64,000 bases of DNA. Origin: Bradyrhizobium sp. 195 (GTDB taxonomy: Bacteria > Pseudomonadota > Alphaproteobacteria > Rhizobiales > Xanthobacteraceae). The stretch covers positions 6,572,001-6,636,000 of the forward strand of contig NZ_CP082161.1 in assembly GCF_023101665.1 (NCBI RefSeq). Direction: 5' to 3'. The position numbers and the translations under genes were made by a program. The notes beneath the pieces are model-generated. The model searched no databases and had not been told where the DNA came from. It worked only from the letters and a program-made list of their open reading frames with translations. The number at the start of each line of letters is the position of its first letter. Positions within the stretch are counted from its first letter, which is position 1. This document shows positions 25,012 through 34,877 of the stretch, piece after piece.

Positions 25012-25054
25012 CGTCAACTTTTCCTGATCTTGTGCGGGGAACTCGCGCGCGCGA

Positions 25055-26641
25055 TCAGTACCCCAACGCGCAGCCGTCCTTGCGCGGATCGGAACCGCCG
25101 GTCAGCGTGCCCTTGTCCCAATCGATCCAGATTGCCTGAGCGCCGCCGAGCGGACCGACCACGCTGGTCGTCTTGTGGCCGAGCTTCTTCAGGCCTTCGA
25201 CGATCGCAGCCGGCACGCTGTCCTCGAGCTGATACTGGCCCTCGTAGTGCAGACCGCGCGGCATATCGATCGCCTCCTGCACGTCGCAGCCATAGTCGAG
25301 GATGTTGGTCACGACGCGGGTCTGGCCGACCGGCTGGTACTGTCCGCCCATCACCGCGAACGGCATTACGGAGCGGCCGTCCTTGGTGAGCAGGCTCGGC
25401 ATGATCGTGTGCAGCGGGCGCTTGCCACCGGCGATACAGTTGGGGTGGCCGGGCTGAATGCGGAAGCCGCCGGCGCGGTTCTGGAACAAGACGCCGGTCT
25501 TGTTCGAGACGATCGCCGAGCCGAACGAATGCGCGATCGAGTTGATGAACGAGCAGACGTTGCGGTCCTTGTCCACGACGGTGATGTAGATGGTCGAGGG
25601 ATTCATCGGCGGCGCAACGTTCGGCAGGTCGAGCATGCCGTCCATGCGAATCTTGGCGATGTGCTCGTCGCAGAACTCCTTGGCAAGGATCTTGGCGACC
25701 TCGATCTGCATGTGCTCAGGGTCGGCGACATGCAGCTCGCGATGCATGTAGGCGATGCGCGCAGCTTCCGCCTCGAGATGAAAGCGCTCGATGCTGAGCG
25801 GCGCGTATTTCGTCAGGTCGAACCGCGACAGGATGTTGAGCATCAGCAGCATGGTGAGGCCGGGTCCGTTCGGCGGGCACTGCCAGACATCGTAGCCCTT
25901 GTACATGGTGCCGATCGGTGACGTCGTCTCGGTGGTGTGCGCGGCGAAATCGTCGAGCGTGTGCAGGCCGCCGATCCCGCGCAAAGTCTCGACCATGTCT
26001 TCCGCGATCGTGCCCTTGTAGAAGGCATCGCGGCCGTCCTTGGCGATCGCGCGCAGCGTCTTGCCGAGCTCGGCCTGGCGGATGAAGTCGCCGGCCACCG
26101 GCGACTTGCCGCCCGGCAACAAATAACGCACGGTGTTGGTGCCACCCTTCAGCTTCTCGAACTGGTTCTTCCAGTCGAAAGCGATGCGGGGCGCGACGAC
26201 GTAGCCTTCCTCGGCCGCCTTGATCGCGGGCTGCAGCAGCCGGTCGAAGCCGAACTTGCCGTGATCGCGCAAGACGGTCGCGAAGGCGTCGACCACACCG
26301 GGAATCGACACCGCATGCGCCGAGGTCAACGGCACGGAGTTGATCTTGCGTTCGAGATACCAGTCGGCGTTTGCCGCCTTCGGCGCGCGGCCGGAGCCGT
26401 TATAGGCGATGATCTTGCCCTCACCCCGCGGCTGGATCAGCGCAAAGCAGTCGCCGCCGATGCCGGTCGATTGCGGCTCGATCACGCCGAGCAGGGCCGA
26501 GCCGGCGACCGCGGCATCCACCGCCGTGCCGCCCTCACGCAGCACCTCGATCGCTGCGAGCGAGGCCTGCGGGTGCGAGGTCGCTACCATCGCGTTGGTG
26601 GCGTGGACCGTGGACCTGCCGGGGAAATGGAAGTTTCTCAT
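25055..26641 (-). CDS. ggt: Gamma-glutamyltransferase / acylase family protein, no signal peptide
   Basis: 528 residues, Ntn-hydrolase GGT family. Near the N-terminus are NAMVATSHPQASLAAIEVLREGGTAVDAAVA and GIGGDCFALI; the self-processing site is in NPSTIYITVVD, where the Thr before IYI is the expected nucleophile. The binding segment KRPLHTIMPSLL is present. Family members cleave gamma-glutamyl bonds (glutathione) or acyl side chains; the absence of a signal peptide suggests cytoplasmic action, so a role other than periplasmic glutathione recycling is possible. Confidence 0.88.
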   Translation of the reverse strand: MRNFHFPGRSTVHATNAMVATSHPQASLAAIEVLREGGTAVDAAVAGSALLGVIEPQSTGIGGDCFALIQPRGEGKIIAYNGSGRAPKAANADWYLERKINSVPLTSAHAVSIPGVVDAFATVLRDHGKFGFDRLLQPAIKAAEEGYVVAPRIAFDWKNQFEKLKGGTNTVRYLLPGGKSPVAGDFIRQAELGKTLRAIAKDGRDAFYKGTIAEDMVETLRGIGGLHTLDDFAAHTTETTSPIGTMYKGYDVWQCPPNGPGLTMLLMLNILSRFDLTKYAPLSIERFHLEAEAARIAYMHRELHVADPEHMQIEVAKILAKEFCDEHIAKIRMDGMLDLPNVAPPMNPSTIYITVVDKDRNVCSFINSIAHSFGSAIVSNKTGVLFQNRAGGFRIQPGHPNCIAGGKRPLHTIMPSLLTKDGRSVMPFAVMGGQYQPVGQTRVVTNILDYGCDVQEAIDMPRGLHYEGQYQLEDSVPAAIVEGLKKLGHKTTSVVGPLGGAQAIWIDWDKGTLTGGSDPRKDGCALGY

Positions 26642-26839
26642 CGAATTTCTTGCTCTCTTGGCCGGGAATGCGCGCGCCGCGCCGTCTTAGGAAAAACCGG
26701 GTCTACATGACACATTCCAGCCGGCCGGGGCAATGCTGGCATACCAGGAAATGGCTGCCATCCGCTGGGCGTATAGACCTTTCGCGGCCAGCGGCCATGC
26801 GGGTTTTCTGAGCGGCGATCGCCTGCTAAACGAGCCGCC

Positions 26840-27622
26840 ATGTCTGATCCGAATTCGGTCACCAAGGTCGCCGCCTTCTATCAATTCGCCGCCCTCCCGG
26901 ATTACCGCGAGCTGCGCGAGCCGCTGCGCGCGTTCTGCGCCGGCCTTAAGCTAAAAGGCAGCGTGCTGCTCGCGCAGGAGGGCATCAACGGCACGCTCGC
27001 CGGCGCGCCGGTGGCGATCGACGCCCTCGCTGATGAGCTGGCGCACGGCGACATGTTCGGCGGCCGGCTCGACGATCTCGAATTGAAATTCTCGACCGCC
27101 GAGGCGATGCCGTTCGGGCGGCTCAAGGTGCGCCTGAAGAAGGAGATCGTCACGCTTGGCGATGAGGCAGCCGATCCAACCCGCCAGGTCGGCACCTACG
27201 TCGATGCGAGCGAATGGAACGCGCTGATCTCTGCGCCCGACACGCTGCTGCTCGACACCCGCAACGCCTTCGAGGTGGCGATGGGCACGTTCGAGGGCGC
27301 CGTCGATCCCGGCATCAGGAGCTTTGGCCAGTTCAAGGATTATGCCGAAGCTGCGCTTGATCCCGCAAAGCACCGCAGGATCGCGATGTTCTGCACCGGC
27401 GGCATCCGCTGCGAGAAGGCGAGCGCGCATCTGCTCGCGCGCGGCTTTGCCGAGGTCTATCACCTCAAGGGCGGCATCCTCAAATATCTGGAAGAGGTGC
27501 CGGAGGCGCAGAGCCGCTGGCGCGGCGAATGCTTCGTGTTCGACGAGCGCGTCGCGCTCGGCCACGGTTTGCGCGAGCGGAACTTGCTGGAACAAGATAT
27601 GGGGCAAGGCCGTGACGAATGA
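26840..27622 (+). CDS. trhO: tRNA uridine 5-oxyacetic acid synthesis rhodanese-type hydroxylase TrhO
   Basis: 260 residues, the short alphaproteobacterial version of YceA/TrhO (E. coli 350). An N-terminal ferredoxin-like UPF0176 domain includes [16 protein letters not shown]; the rhodanese domain holds [16 protein letters not shown] and the catalytic cysteine in [13 protein letters not shown]. TrhO hydroxylates U34 of certain tRNAs. Its last 11 bases overlap the start of the slyX-like gene, implying coupled translation. Confidence 0.9.
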   Translation: MSDPNSVTKVAAFYQFAALPDYRELREPLRAFCAGLKLKGSVLLAQEGINGTLAGAPVAIDALADELAHGDMFGGRLDDLELKFSTAEAMPFGRLKVRLKKEIVTLGDEAADPTRQVGTYVDASEWNALISAPDTLLLDTRNAFEVAMGTFEGAVDPGIRSFGQFKDYAEAALDPAKHRRIAMFCTGGIRCEKASAHLLARGFAEVYHLKGGILKYLEEVPEAQSRWRGECFVFDERVALGHGLRERNLLEQDMGQGRDE

Positions 27623-27830
27623 GATCAAGAGTCTGGGCGAGCGCATCGACACGCTGGAGACGCGGCTCGCCTATCAGGACGACACGATCGAGACGCTGAA
27701 CCAGACCATCACCGCGCAGTGGAAGCAGATCGATCTGCTGACGCGGAAGATCGCGGAGCTCGGCGAGCGGCTGCAGGAAGCCGAGGCCAATGCGCCTGGT
27801 CCCGCCAACGAGCCTCCGCCGCATTATTGA
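27612..27830 (+). CDS. slyX: SlyX family protein
   Basis: 72 residues from a GTG that overlaps trhO. The product is a coiled coil with the SlyX pattern: [40 protein letters not shown], ending in a Pro-rich tail (EPPPHY). The biochemical role of SlyX is not established. Length and ending agree well with the family; the non-ATG start is supported by GGGGCAAGG just upstream and by the lack of an in-frame ATG at the right place. Confidence 0.88.
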   Translation: MTNEIKSLGERIDTLETRLAYQDDTIETLNQTITAQWKQIDLLTRKIAELGERLQEAEANAPGPANEPPPHY

Positions 27831-27833
27831 GCT

Positions 27834-27965
27834 CTCGTGCCCCGGGCGCAGCGCAGCGCCCTTAGCGATGCGCTGCTGAACCGGGGCCCACTATAGTGGC
27901 GAAGACAGAGCCTGGGTCCCGGCTCAGCGCCGCACCGTTTCACGCTGCGTCGCATCCGGGACACG
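27834..27965. repeat. Palindromic intergenic repeat, family E (CTCGTGCCCCGGG arms)
   Basis: The outer arms CTCGTGCCCCGGGCG and CATCCGGGACACGA surround an inner GCGCTGCTGAACCGGGGCCCA and TGGGTCCCGGCTCAGCGC pair. It lies between slyX and the convergent cyclase gene and fills almost the whole gap. Confidence 0.75.
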
Positions 27966-27986
27966 ATGGCTGTTACAGCGGCCGTC

Positions 27987-29894
27987 TTACTGGCCGGATG
28001 CCCTGGGCAGCAGGAGGTCCACGACCTCGACGGACATCATCAGGCGGTCGCGGCCTGCGTCCTTGGCGGCGTAGAGCGCCCGGTCGGCAGCTTCAACCAG
28101 CGAGGTCACGCCGGCCGTGCGCTCCAGCGCCGGCCGGCAGGTCGCGCCGCCGAGCGAGGCGGTGACGCATCCAGACGCTTGATTGCTGCTATGAACGAGG
28201 CCGGCCTCGTGAATGGCAGTGCGGATCCGTTCGCCGATCCGGGCGCAGCCGGCGGCATCGGTATTCGGCAGAAGCATGGCGAATTCCTCGCCGCCATAGC
28301 GCGCCGCCAGATCACCGGCGCGCTGCGTCTCGGCCGCGATGATCTTTGCGACCAGGCGCAGGCAGGCATCGCCCGCGGGATGGCCGTATTCGTCGTTATA
28401 GGCCTTGAAGTGATCCACATCGATCATGAGCAAAGCGAGGCTGGAGCGATCGCGATAGGCGCGCGCCCATTCCTCCTTCAGCCGCTCGTCGAAGCGGCGG
28501 CGATTGGCAAGGCCGGTGAGGCTGTCCTCGATCGCAAGCGTCTCGAGCCTGGTTTCCAGCTTCTTGTGCTCGGTGATGTCGCGGGAGATCGCGACCACCC
28601 CGTCGACGCGGCCATTGTCCTTGCGCGTCACCCGCATGGTCGATTCGAGCCAGACTTCGCCGTTGTCCCGGTGCGAGTTGCGGTAGGTGAGGCGCGCCTC
28701 CTCCCTCTCGCCACGTTTCATGGCGTCGACGATCGTCTGGACCTCCGGCAGATCCTCCGGATTGATGCCCGCCAGTGCCGGCGTGCCCATCAACTGATTG
28801 GCGCGCCAGCCGACGACGCGCGCGGACGAGGGCGAGACATAGCGCAGCCGCTCGTCGAGCCCGATGCGGGTCACCATGTCGCTGGAGCCTTCCGCGAGCA
28901 GGCGGAAATGCGCCTCCTTCTCGGTCAGGGCCGCGGCCATGCGCTGGCCCCGCTGCAACTGCCGCACCAGCACCGCGCCGATGACCGCAATCAGCATCAC
29001 CAGCGCGATGACGTAGAGCATGCGGGAGATTGCCGAGGCGCGCCAGGGCGCCAGCAGTTCGGCCTTGTCGACGGTGGCGAGCAGGAGGAGCGGATAGCGG
29101 CTGCTGCGCTTGAAGAAGCTGACGCGCTCGGCGCCGTCCAGCGGCGACTTGAAATGATAGGCGCCGCTCGGCCGCTGCAGGCTGGCGTCGCGGAACAAGG
29201 GCTTGTCGGAAACACTGCGTCCGACGAATGTCTCGTTGCTGGGATTGCGCGCGATCATCAGGCCGTCGCCATGCGTGAGCGACACCGAGCTGTTGCGGCC
29301 GATCTCGAACTGTTCGTAGAAATGCGAAAGATATTTCGAGCTGATGGTGGCGAGCACGACGCCGCCGAAGCTGCCGTCCGGCTTGTTGAAGCGGCGCGAC
29401 AGGGTGACCACCCATTCACCGTCGAGCAAGCTCTTCACGGGGCGGCCCAGATAGGCCTCGCGCTTGGGTGAGAGCTGGTGATGGCGGAAGAAGGCATCGT
29501 CGGTGAGGGTCGAACCGATCGTGCCGGGCGAGGTCAGCCAATTGCCCTGATCGTCGATGATGGCGAGGCTGTGGATGCGCTCGATCGCCTTCTTGCGCGC
29601 ATCCAGCAGGGTGCGCAGTTTCGCGATCGTGGCAGGCCCGGCGCCGTCCATCTCCAGCCGGCTGACGACGCCGACGACACCGGAATCCAGGAGATCGAGG
29701 CTGTCCTCGGCATGCTGTGTCAGCGAACGCGCGACGTTCGCCATCTCGGTCTCGGCACCCCTCAGCACTGCATCGCGCGCGGCCCATTCGCGCCAGCCAC
29801 TGACGCCGAGGATGGTCACGCAGGTGAGCACGACGAACGCCGCCGCGCGCAGCGGCAGGCGACTCCATCCAGCTCGTTGGCTAACAGCGTTCAT
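27987..29894 (-). CDS. Membrane diguanylate cyclase, Cache-PAS-GGDEF
   Basis: 635 residues. TM1 at about 13-33, a periplasmic double-Cache sensor (about 40-290), TM2 around 295-315, a PAS domain (about 330-450) and a GGDEF domain (about 455-625). The active-site loop is RYGGEEF near residue 530, a functional variant, and RxxD (RAGD) five residues before it is an intact inhibitory I-site. It should make cyclic di-GMP in response to a periplasmic ligand, with product feedback. It is monocistronic. Confidence 0.92.
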   Translation of the reverse strand: MNAVSQRAGWSRLPLRAAAFVVLTCVTILGVSGWREWAARDAVLRGAETEMANVARSLTQHAEDSLDLLDSGVVGVVSRLEMDGAGPATIAKLRTLLDARKKAIERIHSLAIIDDQGNWLTSPGTIGSTLTDDAFFRHHQLSPKREAYLGRPVKSLLDGEWVVTLSRRFNKPDGSFGGVVLATISSKYLSHFYEQFEIGRNSSVSLTHGDGLMIARNPSNETFVGRSVSDKPLFRDASLQRPSGAYHFKSPLDGAERVSFFKRSSRYPLLLLATVDKAELLAPWRASAISRMLYVIALVMLIAVIGAVLVRQLQRGQRMAAALTEKEAHFRLLAEGSSDMVTRIGLDERLRYVSPSSARVVGWRANQLMGTPALAGINPEDLPEVQTIVDAMKRGEREEARLTYRNSHRDNGEVWLESTMRVTRKDNGRVDGVVAISRDITEHKKLETRLETLAIEDSLTGLANRRRFDERLKEEWARAYRDRSSLALLMIDVDHFKAYNDEYGHPAGDACLRLVAKIIAAETQRAGDLAARYGGEEFAMLLPNTDAAGCARIGERIRTAIHEAGLVHSSNQASGCVTASLGGATCRPALERTAGVTSLVEAADRALYAAKDAGRDRLMMSVEVVDLLLPRASGQ

Positions 29895-30067
29895 GCGGCA
29901 GAGTTCTCCGATGTTTCGGAACCTCTGCCGCTTCTGTTATTGAACTCTGAAAGTACCGCCGGAATAGGCCGCAATAGGCCCGTTTTCCGTAGTCGTACGG
30001 ACGCTCGGGATCAGCGCATCGCTAACAGGATATTAGCAAGCTGATCGGAATCCGGCGTCGGCCTCCG

Positions 30068-30358
<291 letters not shown>

Positions 30359-30389
30359 TCAGGAGCCATAACCCTGTTCAGGACCATTC

Positions 30390-31424
30390 GTGCCCCAATC
30401 TGCAAAAAGGCCCTTCATCGATGTGCTCTCCGGCCAGCGCCAGAGCATTCCGCCCATGTGGATGATGCGGCAGGCCGGCCGCTATCTGCCGGAATATCGC
30501 GAGGTGCGCGCGAAGGCCGGCGGGTTCCTCGATCTCTGCTTCAATCCGGAGCTTGCGGCCGAGGTGACGCTGCAACCGATCCGCAGATTCGGCTTCGATG
30601 CCGCGATCATCTTCTCGGATATTCTGGTCATCCCCTATGCGCTCGGACGCTCGGTCCGGTTCGAGGTCGGCGAGGGCCCGCGGCTGGATCCGCTGGATGA
30701 TCCCGCCAAGGTCGCGACGCTGGCACCGCGCGCCGATCTCGGCAAACTCGCGCCGGTGTTCGAGGCGCTCAAGCTCGTGCGCGGCGCGCTGGACCCTGAG
30801 GTCGCGCTGATCGGCTTCTGCGGCGCGCCGTGGACGGTCGCGACCTACATGGTTGCCGGCCAAGGCACGCCCGACCAGGGGCCGGCACGAATGATGGCCT
30901 ACCGGCATCCGGAGGCGTTCGCCAAGATCATCGACGTGCTGGTCGAGAGCTCAATCGAATATCTGCTGGCGCAGCTCGCCGCCGGCGCCAATGCCTTGCA
31001 GATCTTCGACACCTGGGCCGGCGTGCTGCCGCCGGTCGAATTCGCGCGCTGGTCGGTCGAACCGACGCGACGCATCGTGGAGGGTGTGCGGGCCAAGGTG
31101 CCGGATGCGAAGATCATCGGCTTCCCGCGCGGCGCCGGCGCTCAGCTGCCTGCTTACGTCGAGGCAACCGGCGTCAACGCCGTCAGCATCGACTGGACCG
31201 CGGAGCCCGCCTTGATCCGCGAGCGCGTCCAGAGCAAGGTCGCCGTGCAGGGCAATCTCGATCCGCTGGTGCTGATCACGGGCGGCGCCGCGCTCGACCG
31301 CGCGGTCGACAACGTGTTGGCCAATTTTGCGCAAGGGCGCCTGATCTTCAACCTCGGCCACGGCATCCAGCCGGAAACGCCGATCGCCCATGTCGAGCAG
31401 ATGATCAAGCGCGTGCGGGGCTGA
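30390..31424 (+). CDS. hemE: Uroporphyrinogen decarboxylase
   Basis: 344 residues from a GTG with AGGA upstream. The family signature [17 protein letters not shown] near residue 20 holds the substrate-binding Arg residues, and [19 protein letters not shown] supplies the catalytic Asp. [13 protein letters not shown] and [12 protein letters not shown] follow in order. It converts uroporphyrinogen III to coproporphyrinogen III in the cytoplasm for heme and bacteriochlorophyll synthesis. It is convergent with a hemC-like gene. Confidence 0.96.
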   Translation: MPQSAKRPFIDVLSGQRQSIPPMWMMRQAGRYLPEYREVRAKAGGFLDLCFNPELAAEVTLQPIRRFGFDAAIIFSDILVIPYALGRSVRFEVGEGPRLDPLDDPAKVATLAPRADLGKLAPVFEALKLVRGALDPEVALIGFCGAPWTVATYMVAGQGTPDQGPARMMAYRHPEAFAKIIDVLVESSIEYLLAQLAAGANALQIFDTWAGVLPPVEFARWSVEPTRRIVEGVRAKVPDAKIIGFPRGAGAQLPAYVEATGVNAVSIDWTAEPALIRERVQSKVAVQGNLDPLVLITGGAALDRAVDNVLANFAQGRLIFNLGHGIQPETPIAHVEQMIKRVRG

Positions 31425-31498
31425 GGGACGAGCGGCCTTTCCACCCGTCATGGCCGGGCCTGTCCCGACCATCCACGTCGTGTAATTTCGCAAGGCAG

Positions 31499-32479
31499 CT
31501 AGCGCGGCCGGCTGCGCTCGATGATCTCGGCGGCACCCTTACCCAGCAGATCCAGACCCACCGCACGGCCGAGCTCGCGCGGGCGATTGGCGGGACCCGC
31601 GCGCGAGGCCTCGATGATGGTGTTGCCGGAGAGATCGAGCACCGATGCGGTGAGCGACATCTGATCGCCCGCGATGGTCGAGAAGCCCGCCACCGGCGAA
31701 TTGCAGTGGCCGTTCAGCACCCACAAGACCTCGCGCTCGGCATCCGCGCTGGCATGCGCGGCGGGATCGTCGATCGATGACAGGATCTGCCGCGTCTGCC
31801 AGTCCTGCGCTGCGCATTCGACTGCGACGATGCCCTGCCCCGCCGCGGGCAGCATCTCCGCCGCGGCGAATTCGTAGGCGATACGGCCGGCGAGGCCGAC
31901 GCGGTCGAGGCCCGAGCGCGCCATGATCAGCGCGTCGGCCGGGCCCACGGCGCCGCCATCCGGCAGGCGCTGCTTTTCGCCATTGTCGAGTTTTCGCACG
32001 CGCGTATCGGCCGCGCCGCGAAAATGGATCACCTCGACATCGGGAAACAGTCTGTGCGCATAGGCCGCGCGGCGCACGGCATTGGTGCCGATCTTGAACC
32101 CCTTGCCACCTGACCGACGCAGCGCTTCCAATGTCACGCCGTCGCGTAGCACCAGGGCATCACCAGGCGGATCGCGCGACAGCGTGGCGCCGATGACGAG
32201 GCCCGGCGTGTCCTCGTTGCCCGGCATGTCCTTCAGCGAGTGCATCGCCGCCTGCAATTCGCCCGACAGCACGGCAGCGCGGATCTGCGCCACGAAGGCG
32301 CCGCCCTTGCCGCCATGGGGCAACAGCTTGCTGGTCTGGTCGAGATCGCCCGTGGTGTCGAACTTGACGATCTCGACGTCGAGACCGGGCACGGCGGCGG
32401 TCAGGCGGCGCGCGATCTCTTCCGTCTGTGCCAGCGCCATCGCGCTCTTGCGTGTGCCGATCCGAAGTCGAATAGCCAA
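31499..32479 (-). CDS. hemC: Porphobilinogen deaminase-like protein, divergent HemC
   Basis: 326 residues. Active-site features are kept: HSLKDMP (catalytic Asp), AVRRAA (Arg pair), RGAADTRV, and LNGHCNSP with the Cys that holds the dipyrromethane cofactor. But several segments differ from canonical HemC: GTNAVRR replaces GTSSLRR, RGAADTR replaces RGNVxTR, and RDPPGDALV replaces the RExxRDAF segment. It is probably hydroxymethylbilane synthase or a paralogue. Convergent with hemE. Confidence 0.85.
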   Translation of the reverse strand: MAIRLRIGTRKSAMALAQTEEIARRLTAAVPGLDVEIVKFDTTGDLDQTSKLLPHGGKGGAFVAQIRAAVLSGELQAAMHSLKDMPGNEDTPGLVIGATLSRDPPGDALVLRDGVTLEALRRSGGKGFKIGTNAVRRAAYAHRLFPDVEVIHFRGAADTRVRKLDNGEKQRLPDGGAVGPADALIMARSGLDRVGLAGRIAYEFAAAEMLPAAGQGIVAVECAAQDWQTRQILSSIDDPAAHASADAEREVLWVLNGHCNSPVAGFSTIAGDQMSLTASVLDLSGNTIIEASRAGPANRPRELGRAVGLDLLGKGAAEIIERSRPR

Positions 32480-32504
32480 GCTGTCGTCCTTTCACTGCGC
32501 GAGA

Positions 32505-34130
32505 TTACCGCGCATCCTCCAATATCATGTCGGAGGCCTTTTCGGCGATCATGATGATCGGCGCGTTGGTGTTCCCGGACACGAGGTCCGGCATGACCGA
32601 ACCGTCGACGACGCGAAGGCCTTCGAGGCCCCTCACCTTCAGCCGCTGGTCAACCACCGCGAGCGCATCATTGCCCATACGACAGGTCGAGGTCGGATGA
32701 TAGATCGTGCTGCCGCGCTCGCGGCAATAATCCAGCAGCTCGGCATCCGTGGATACCTTCGCGCCGGGATCGTACTCGCTGACCACAAAGGGCTTCATCG
32801 CCGGCGCGTTCAGGATCTGGCGCAGGATCTTCAGGCCTTCGACGTTGGTGGTGCGGTCGGTCTCGGTCGACATGTAATTGATGCGGATTTCCGGCGGCAC
32901 GCTTGGGTCGGCGCTCTTGATGCGCAAGGTTCCGCGGCTTTCGGGACGGAGCTGACAGACCGACGCAGTGAAGCCGGAAAAGTCGTGCAACTTCTCGCCC
33001 ATCTTGTCGGTCGAGAACGGCAGGAAATGCACCTGGATGTCGGGCGATGCCAGCCGCGGGCTGGTCTTGAAGAACGCGCCCGCGGTGCCGGCCGCGATGG
33101 TCAGCCAACCCTTCCGGAACAGCGCATAGCGCGCGCCGGCCATGGTACGGCGGAGCGGATGATTGACGGTGTCGTTTAGCGTGATCTTCTGCGAGCAGCG
33201 CATGACGATGCGGACCTGCATGTGGTCCTGGAGGTCGTGACCGACGCCCGGCGCGTCCAGCACGACATCGATGCCATGCTTGCGCAGGAGATCGGCGGGA
33301 CCGACACCGGAGAGCTGCAGCAGCTGCGGCGAGTTGTAGGCTCCGCTCGACAGCACGATCTCCTTGCGGGCCCGGGCGCGGCGGGTTTGCACGCCTTGTC
33401 GATATTCGACGCCGACGGCGCGGCGGCCCTCGAACAGCACGCGCTGGCCGAGCGCTCCAGTTTCGATCTTGAGGTTGCCGCGGGACTTTGCCGGGCCGAG
33501 ATAGGCCACCGAGGTCGAGGCGCGGCGGCCGTTGCGCGTCGTGGTCTGGAACAGGCCGACGCCTTCTTGCGTGGCGCCGTTGAAATCGAGGTTGTAGGGC
33601 AGACCGGTCTCGACCGCGGCGTCGATGAAGGCTTTCGACAGCGGATCGGTCACGACCATGTTGGACACCGGCAGCGGACCGCCGCTGCCATGATACTGAT
33701 CGGCCCCCCGCGACTGGTTCTCGGCCTTCTTGAAATAGGGCAGCACGTCGTCATAGCCCCAGCCCGTGTTGCCGAGCTGGCGCCAGCGGTCATAATCCTC
33801 GTGCTGGCCGCGGACATAGAGCAGGCCGTTGATCGAGCTCGATCCGCCCAGCGTCTTGCCGCGCGGCTGAAACACCTGGCGGCCCTTCAGCTCGGGCTCC
33901 GGCTCGGTCTGGTACATCCAGTTGACGGACTTCTCCTTGAACAGTTTGCCGTAGCCGAGCGGGACGTGGATCCAGATGTTGGAATCCTTCGGGCCGGCCT
34001 CCAGCAGGAGCACAGTGTGCCTGCCGCTCGCCGAGAGCCGATTGGCGAGAACGCAGCCGGCGGAGCCTGCGCCGACGATGATGTAGTCGAATTCGGGATC
34101 GCTTGGTGCGAGGGAAGAATTTGCAGTCAT
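32505..34130 (-). CDS. GMC-family FAD oxidoreductase (choline dehydrogenase-like)
   Basis: 541 residues. The Rossmann segment DYIIVGAGSAGCVLANRLS binds FAD, followed by GGSSSINGLLYVRGQHEDYDRW (GMC signature 1) and GAYNSPQLLQLSGVGP (signature 2). The C-terminus has YHPTSTCRMG, with the catalytic His. These enzymes oxidise alcohols such as choline, long-chain alcohols or polyethylene glycol; the substrate here is unknown. It is divergent from nothing nearby but lies 54 bp past a TetR gene on the same strand that may control it. Confidence 0.92.
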   Translation of the reverse strand: MTANSSLAPSDPEFDYIIVGAGSAGCVLANRLSASGRHTVLLLEAGPKDSNIWIHVPLGYGKLFKEKSVNWMYQTEPEPELKGRQVFQPRGKTLGGSSSINGLLYVRGQHEDYDRWRQLGNTGWGYDDVLPYFKKAENQSRGADQYHGSGGPLPVSNMVVTDPLSKAFIDAAVETGLPYNLDFNGATQEGVGLFQTTTRNGRRASTSVAYLGPAKSRGNLKIETGALGQRVLFEGRRAVGVEYRQGVQTRRARARKEIVLSSGAYNSPQLLQLSGVGPADLLRKHGIDVVLDAPGVGHDLQDHMQVRIVMRCSQKITLNDTVNHPLRRTMAGARYALFRKGWLTIAAGTAGAFFKTSPRLASPDIQVHFLPFSTDKMGEKLHDFSGFTASVCQLRPESRGTLRIKSADPSVPPEIRINYMSTETDRTTNVEGLKILRQILNAPAMKPFVVSEYDPGAKVSTDAELLDYCRERGSTIYHPTSTCRMGNDALAVVDQRLKVRGLEGLRVVDGSVMPDLVSGNTNAPIIMIAEKASDMILEDAR

Positions 34131-34184
34131 CTGTTGCTAGTCTTCTTGTTGCTGTGGACGTTTCCGTTTCGTCACTTAGCACAA

Positions 34185-34775
34185 TCATTCCCGCACGCGC
34201 AGCGCCTCGACCAGCGACTTGAACGCACGGGCATATTCCGCGCCCGCCCTTGCGATATCCGTGCGTCCGGCGCAGGCGACCGCGGCCTCCGTCACCGCGC
34301 CGAGCAGCAGCCGCGCCAGCGGCTCGACCGGCTGGCGCGCGATCAGACCGGCCTCCATCGCGGCCGCGATCGCACGCGGCAGCTTGCCGCCAAAGTGTTT
34401 TGCGTCGATTTCGCGCCAGCGCTCCCAGCCGAGCACGGCCGGGCCGTCGCGCAGGATGATCTGGCCGGTCGGGCCCTTCGCCGTCGCGGCAAAATAGTGC
34501 TGAGTGCCGGCGACCATCGCAGCGAGCACGTCCTTCTCGGCGCGCGCGGCGCCGTCGATCTCCACGACGAGGTCACGTGAGACCTGGTCGAACACGGCTT
34601 CGAACACCGCCTCCTTGTTCCTGAAGTGATGATAGACCGCGCCCTTGGCGATGCGGGCTCCGTCCGCGATTTCGTCCATGGTGGTGGCGGCAAAGCCTTG
34701 CGTCCCGAACAGGCGGCGCGCCGCCGTCAGGATCGCTTCCAATGTCGCCGCCCGCCGCTCCGCCTGTTTCGCCAT
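34185..34775 (-). CDS. TetR/AcrR family transcriptional regulator
   Basis: 196 residues. The N-terminal helix-turn-helix lies at about residues 10-55 (TLEAILTAARRLFGTQGFAATTMDEIADGARIAKGAVYHHFRNK). The C-terminal helical domain is of the AcrR_C/AefR sort. It is divergent from the SnoaL-like gene; overlapping palindromes ACCGAC/GTCGGT between them are the likely operator. It may control both the GMC oxidoreductase downstream and the divergent gene. Effector unknown. Confidence 0.9.
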   Translation of the reverse strand: MAKQAERRAATLEAILTAARRLFGTQGFAATTMDEIADGARIAKGAVYHHFRNKEAVFEAVFDQVSRDLVVEIDGAARAEKDVLAAMVAGTQHYFAATAKGPTGQIILRDGPAVLGWERWREIDAKHFGGKLPRAIAAAMEAGLIARQPVEPLARLLLGAVTEAAVACAGRTDIARAGAEYARAFKSLVEALRVRE

Positions 34776-34813
34776 GGCTCTCTCGTCTAGTAGAATTCGA
34801 ACTATGCAGCCAG

Positions 34814-34842
34814 TTGACTTTTCGACTGCCGGTCGGTATTTA
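34814..34842 (+). promoter_or_regulatory. Sigma-70-type promoter of the SnoaL-like gene
   Basis: TTGACT at 34814-34819 and TATTTA at 34837-34842 with a 17-base spacer make a good -35/-10 pair. The operator palindromes at 34832-34858 cover the -10 region and start site, which is what a repressor such as the adjacent TetR protein would use. Confidence 0.65.
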
Positions 34843-34858
34843 CCGACTATCAGTCGGT
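34832..34858. promoter_or_regulatory. Overlapping TetR-type operators
   Basis: Two perfect inverted repeats share an arm: GTCGGT-ATTT-ACCGAC (34832-34847) and ACCGAC-TATCA-GTCGGT (34842-34858). They lie between the divergent tetR and SnoaL-like genes and cover the -10 element. Confidence 0.7.
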
Positions 34859-34877
34859 TTTAATCGTGAGGTGCGCC

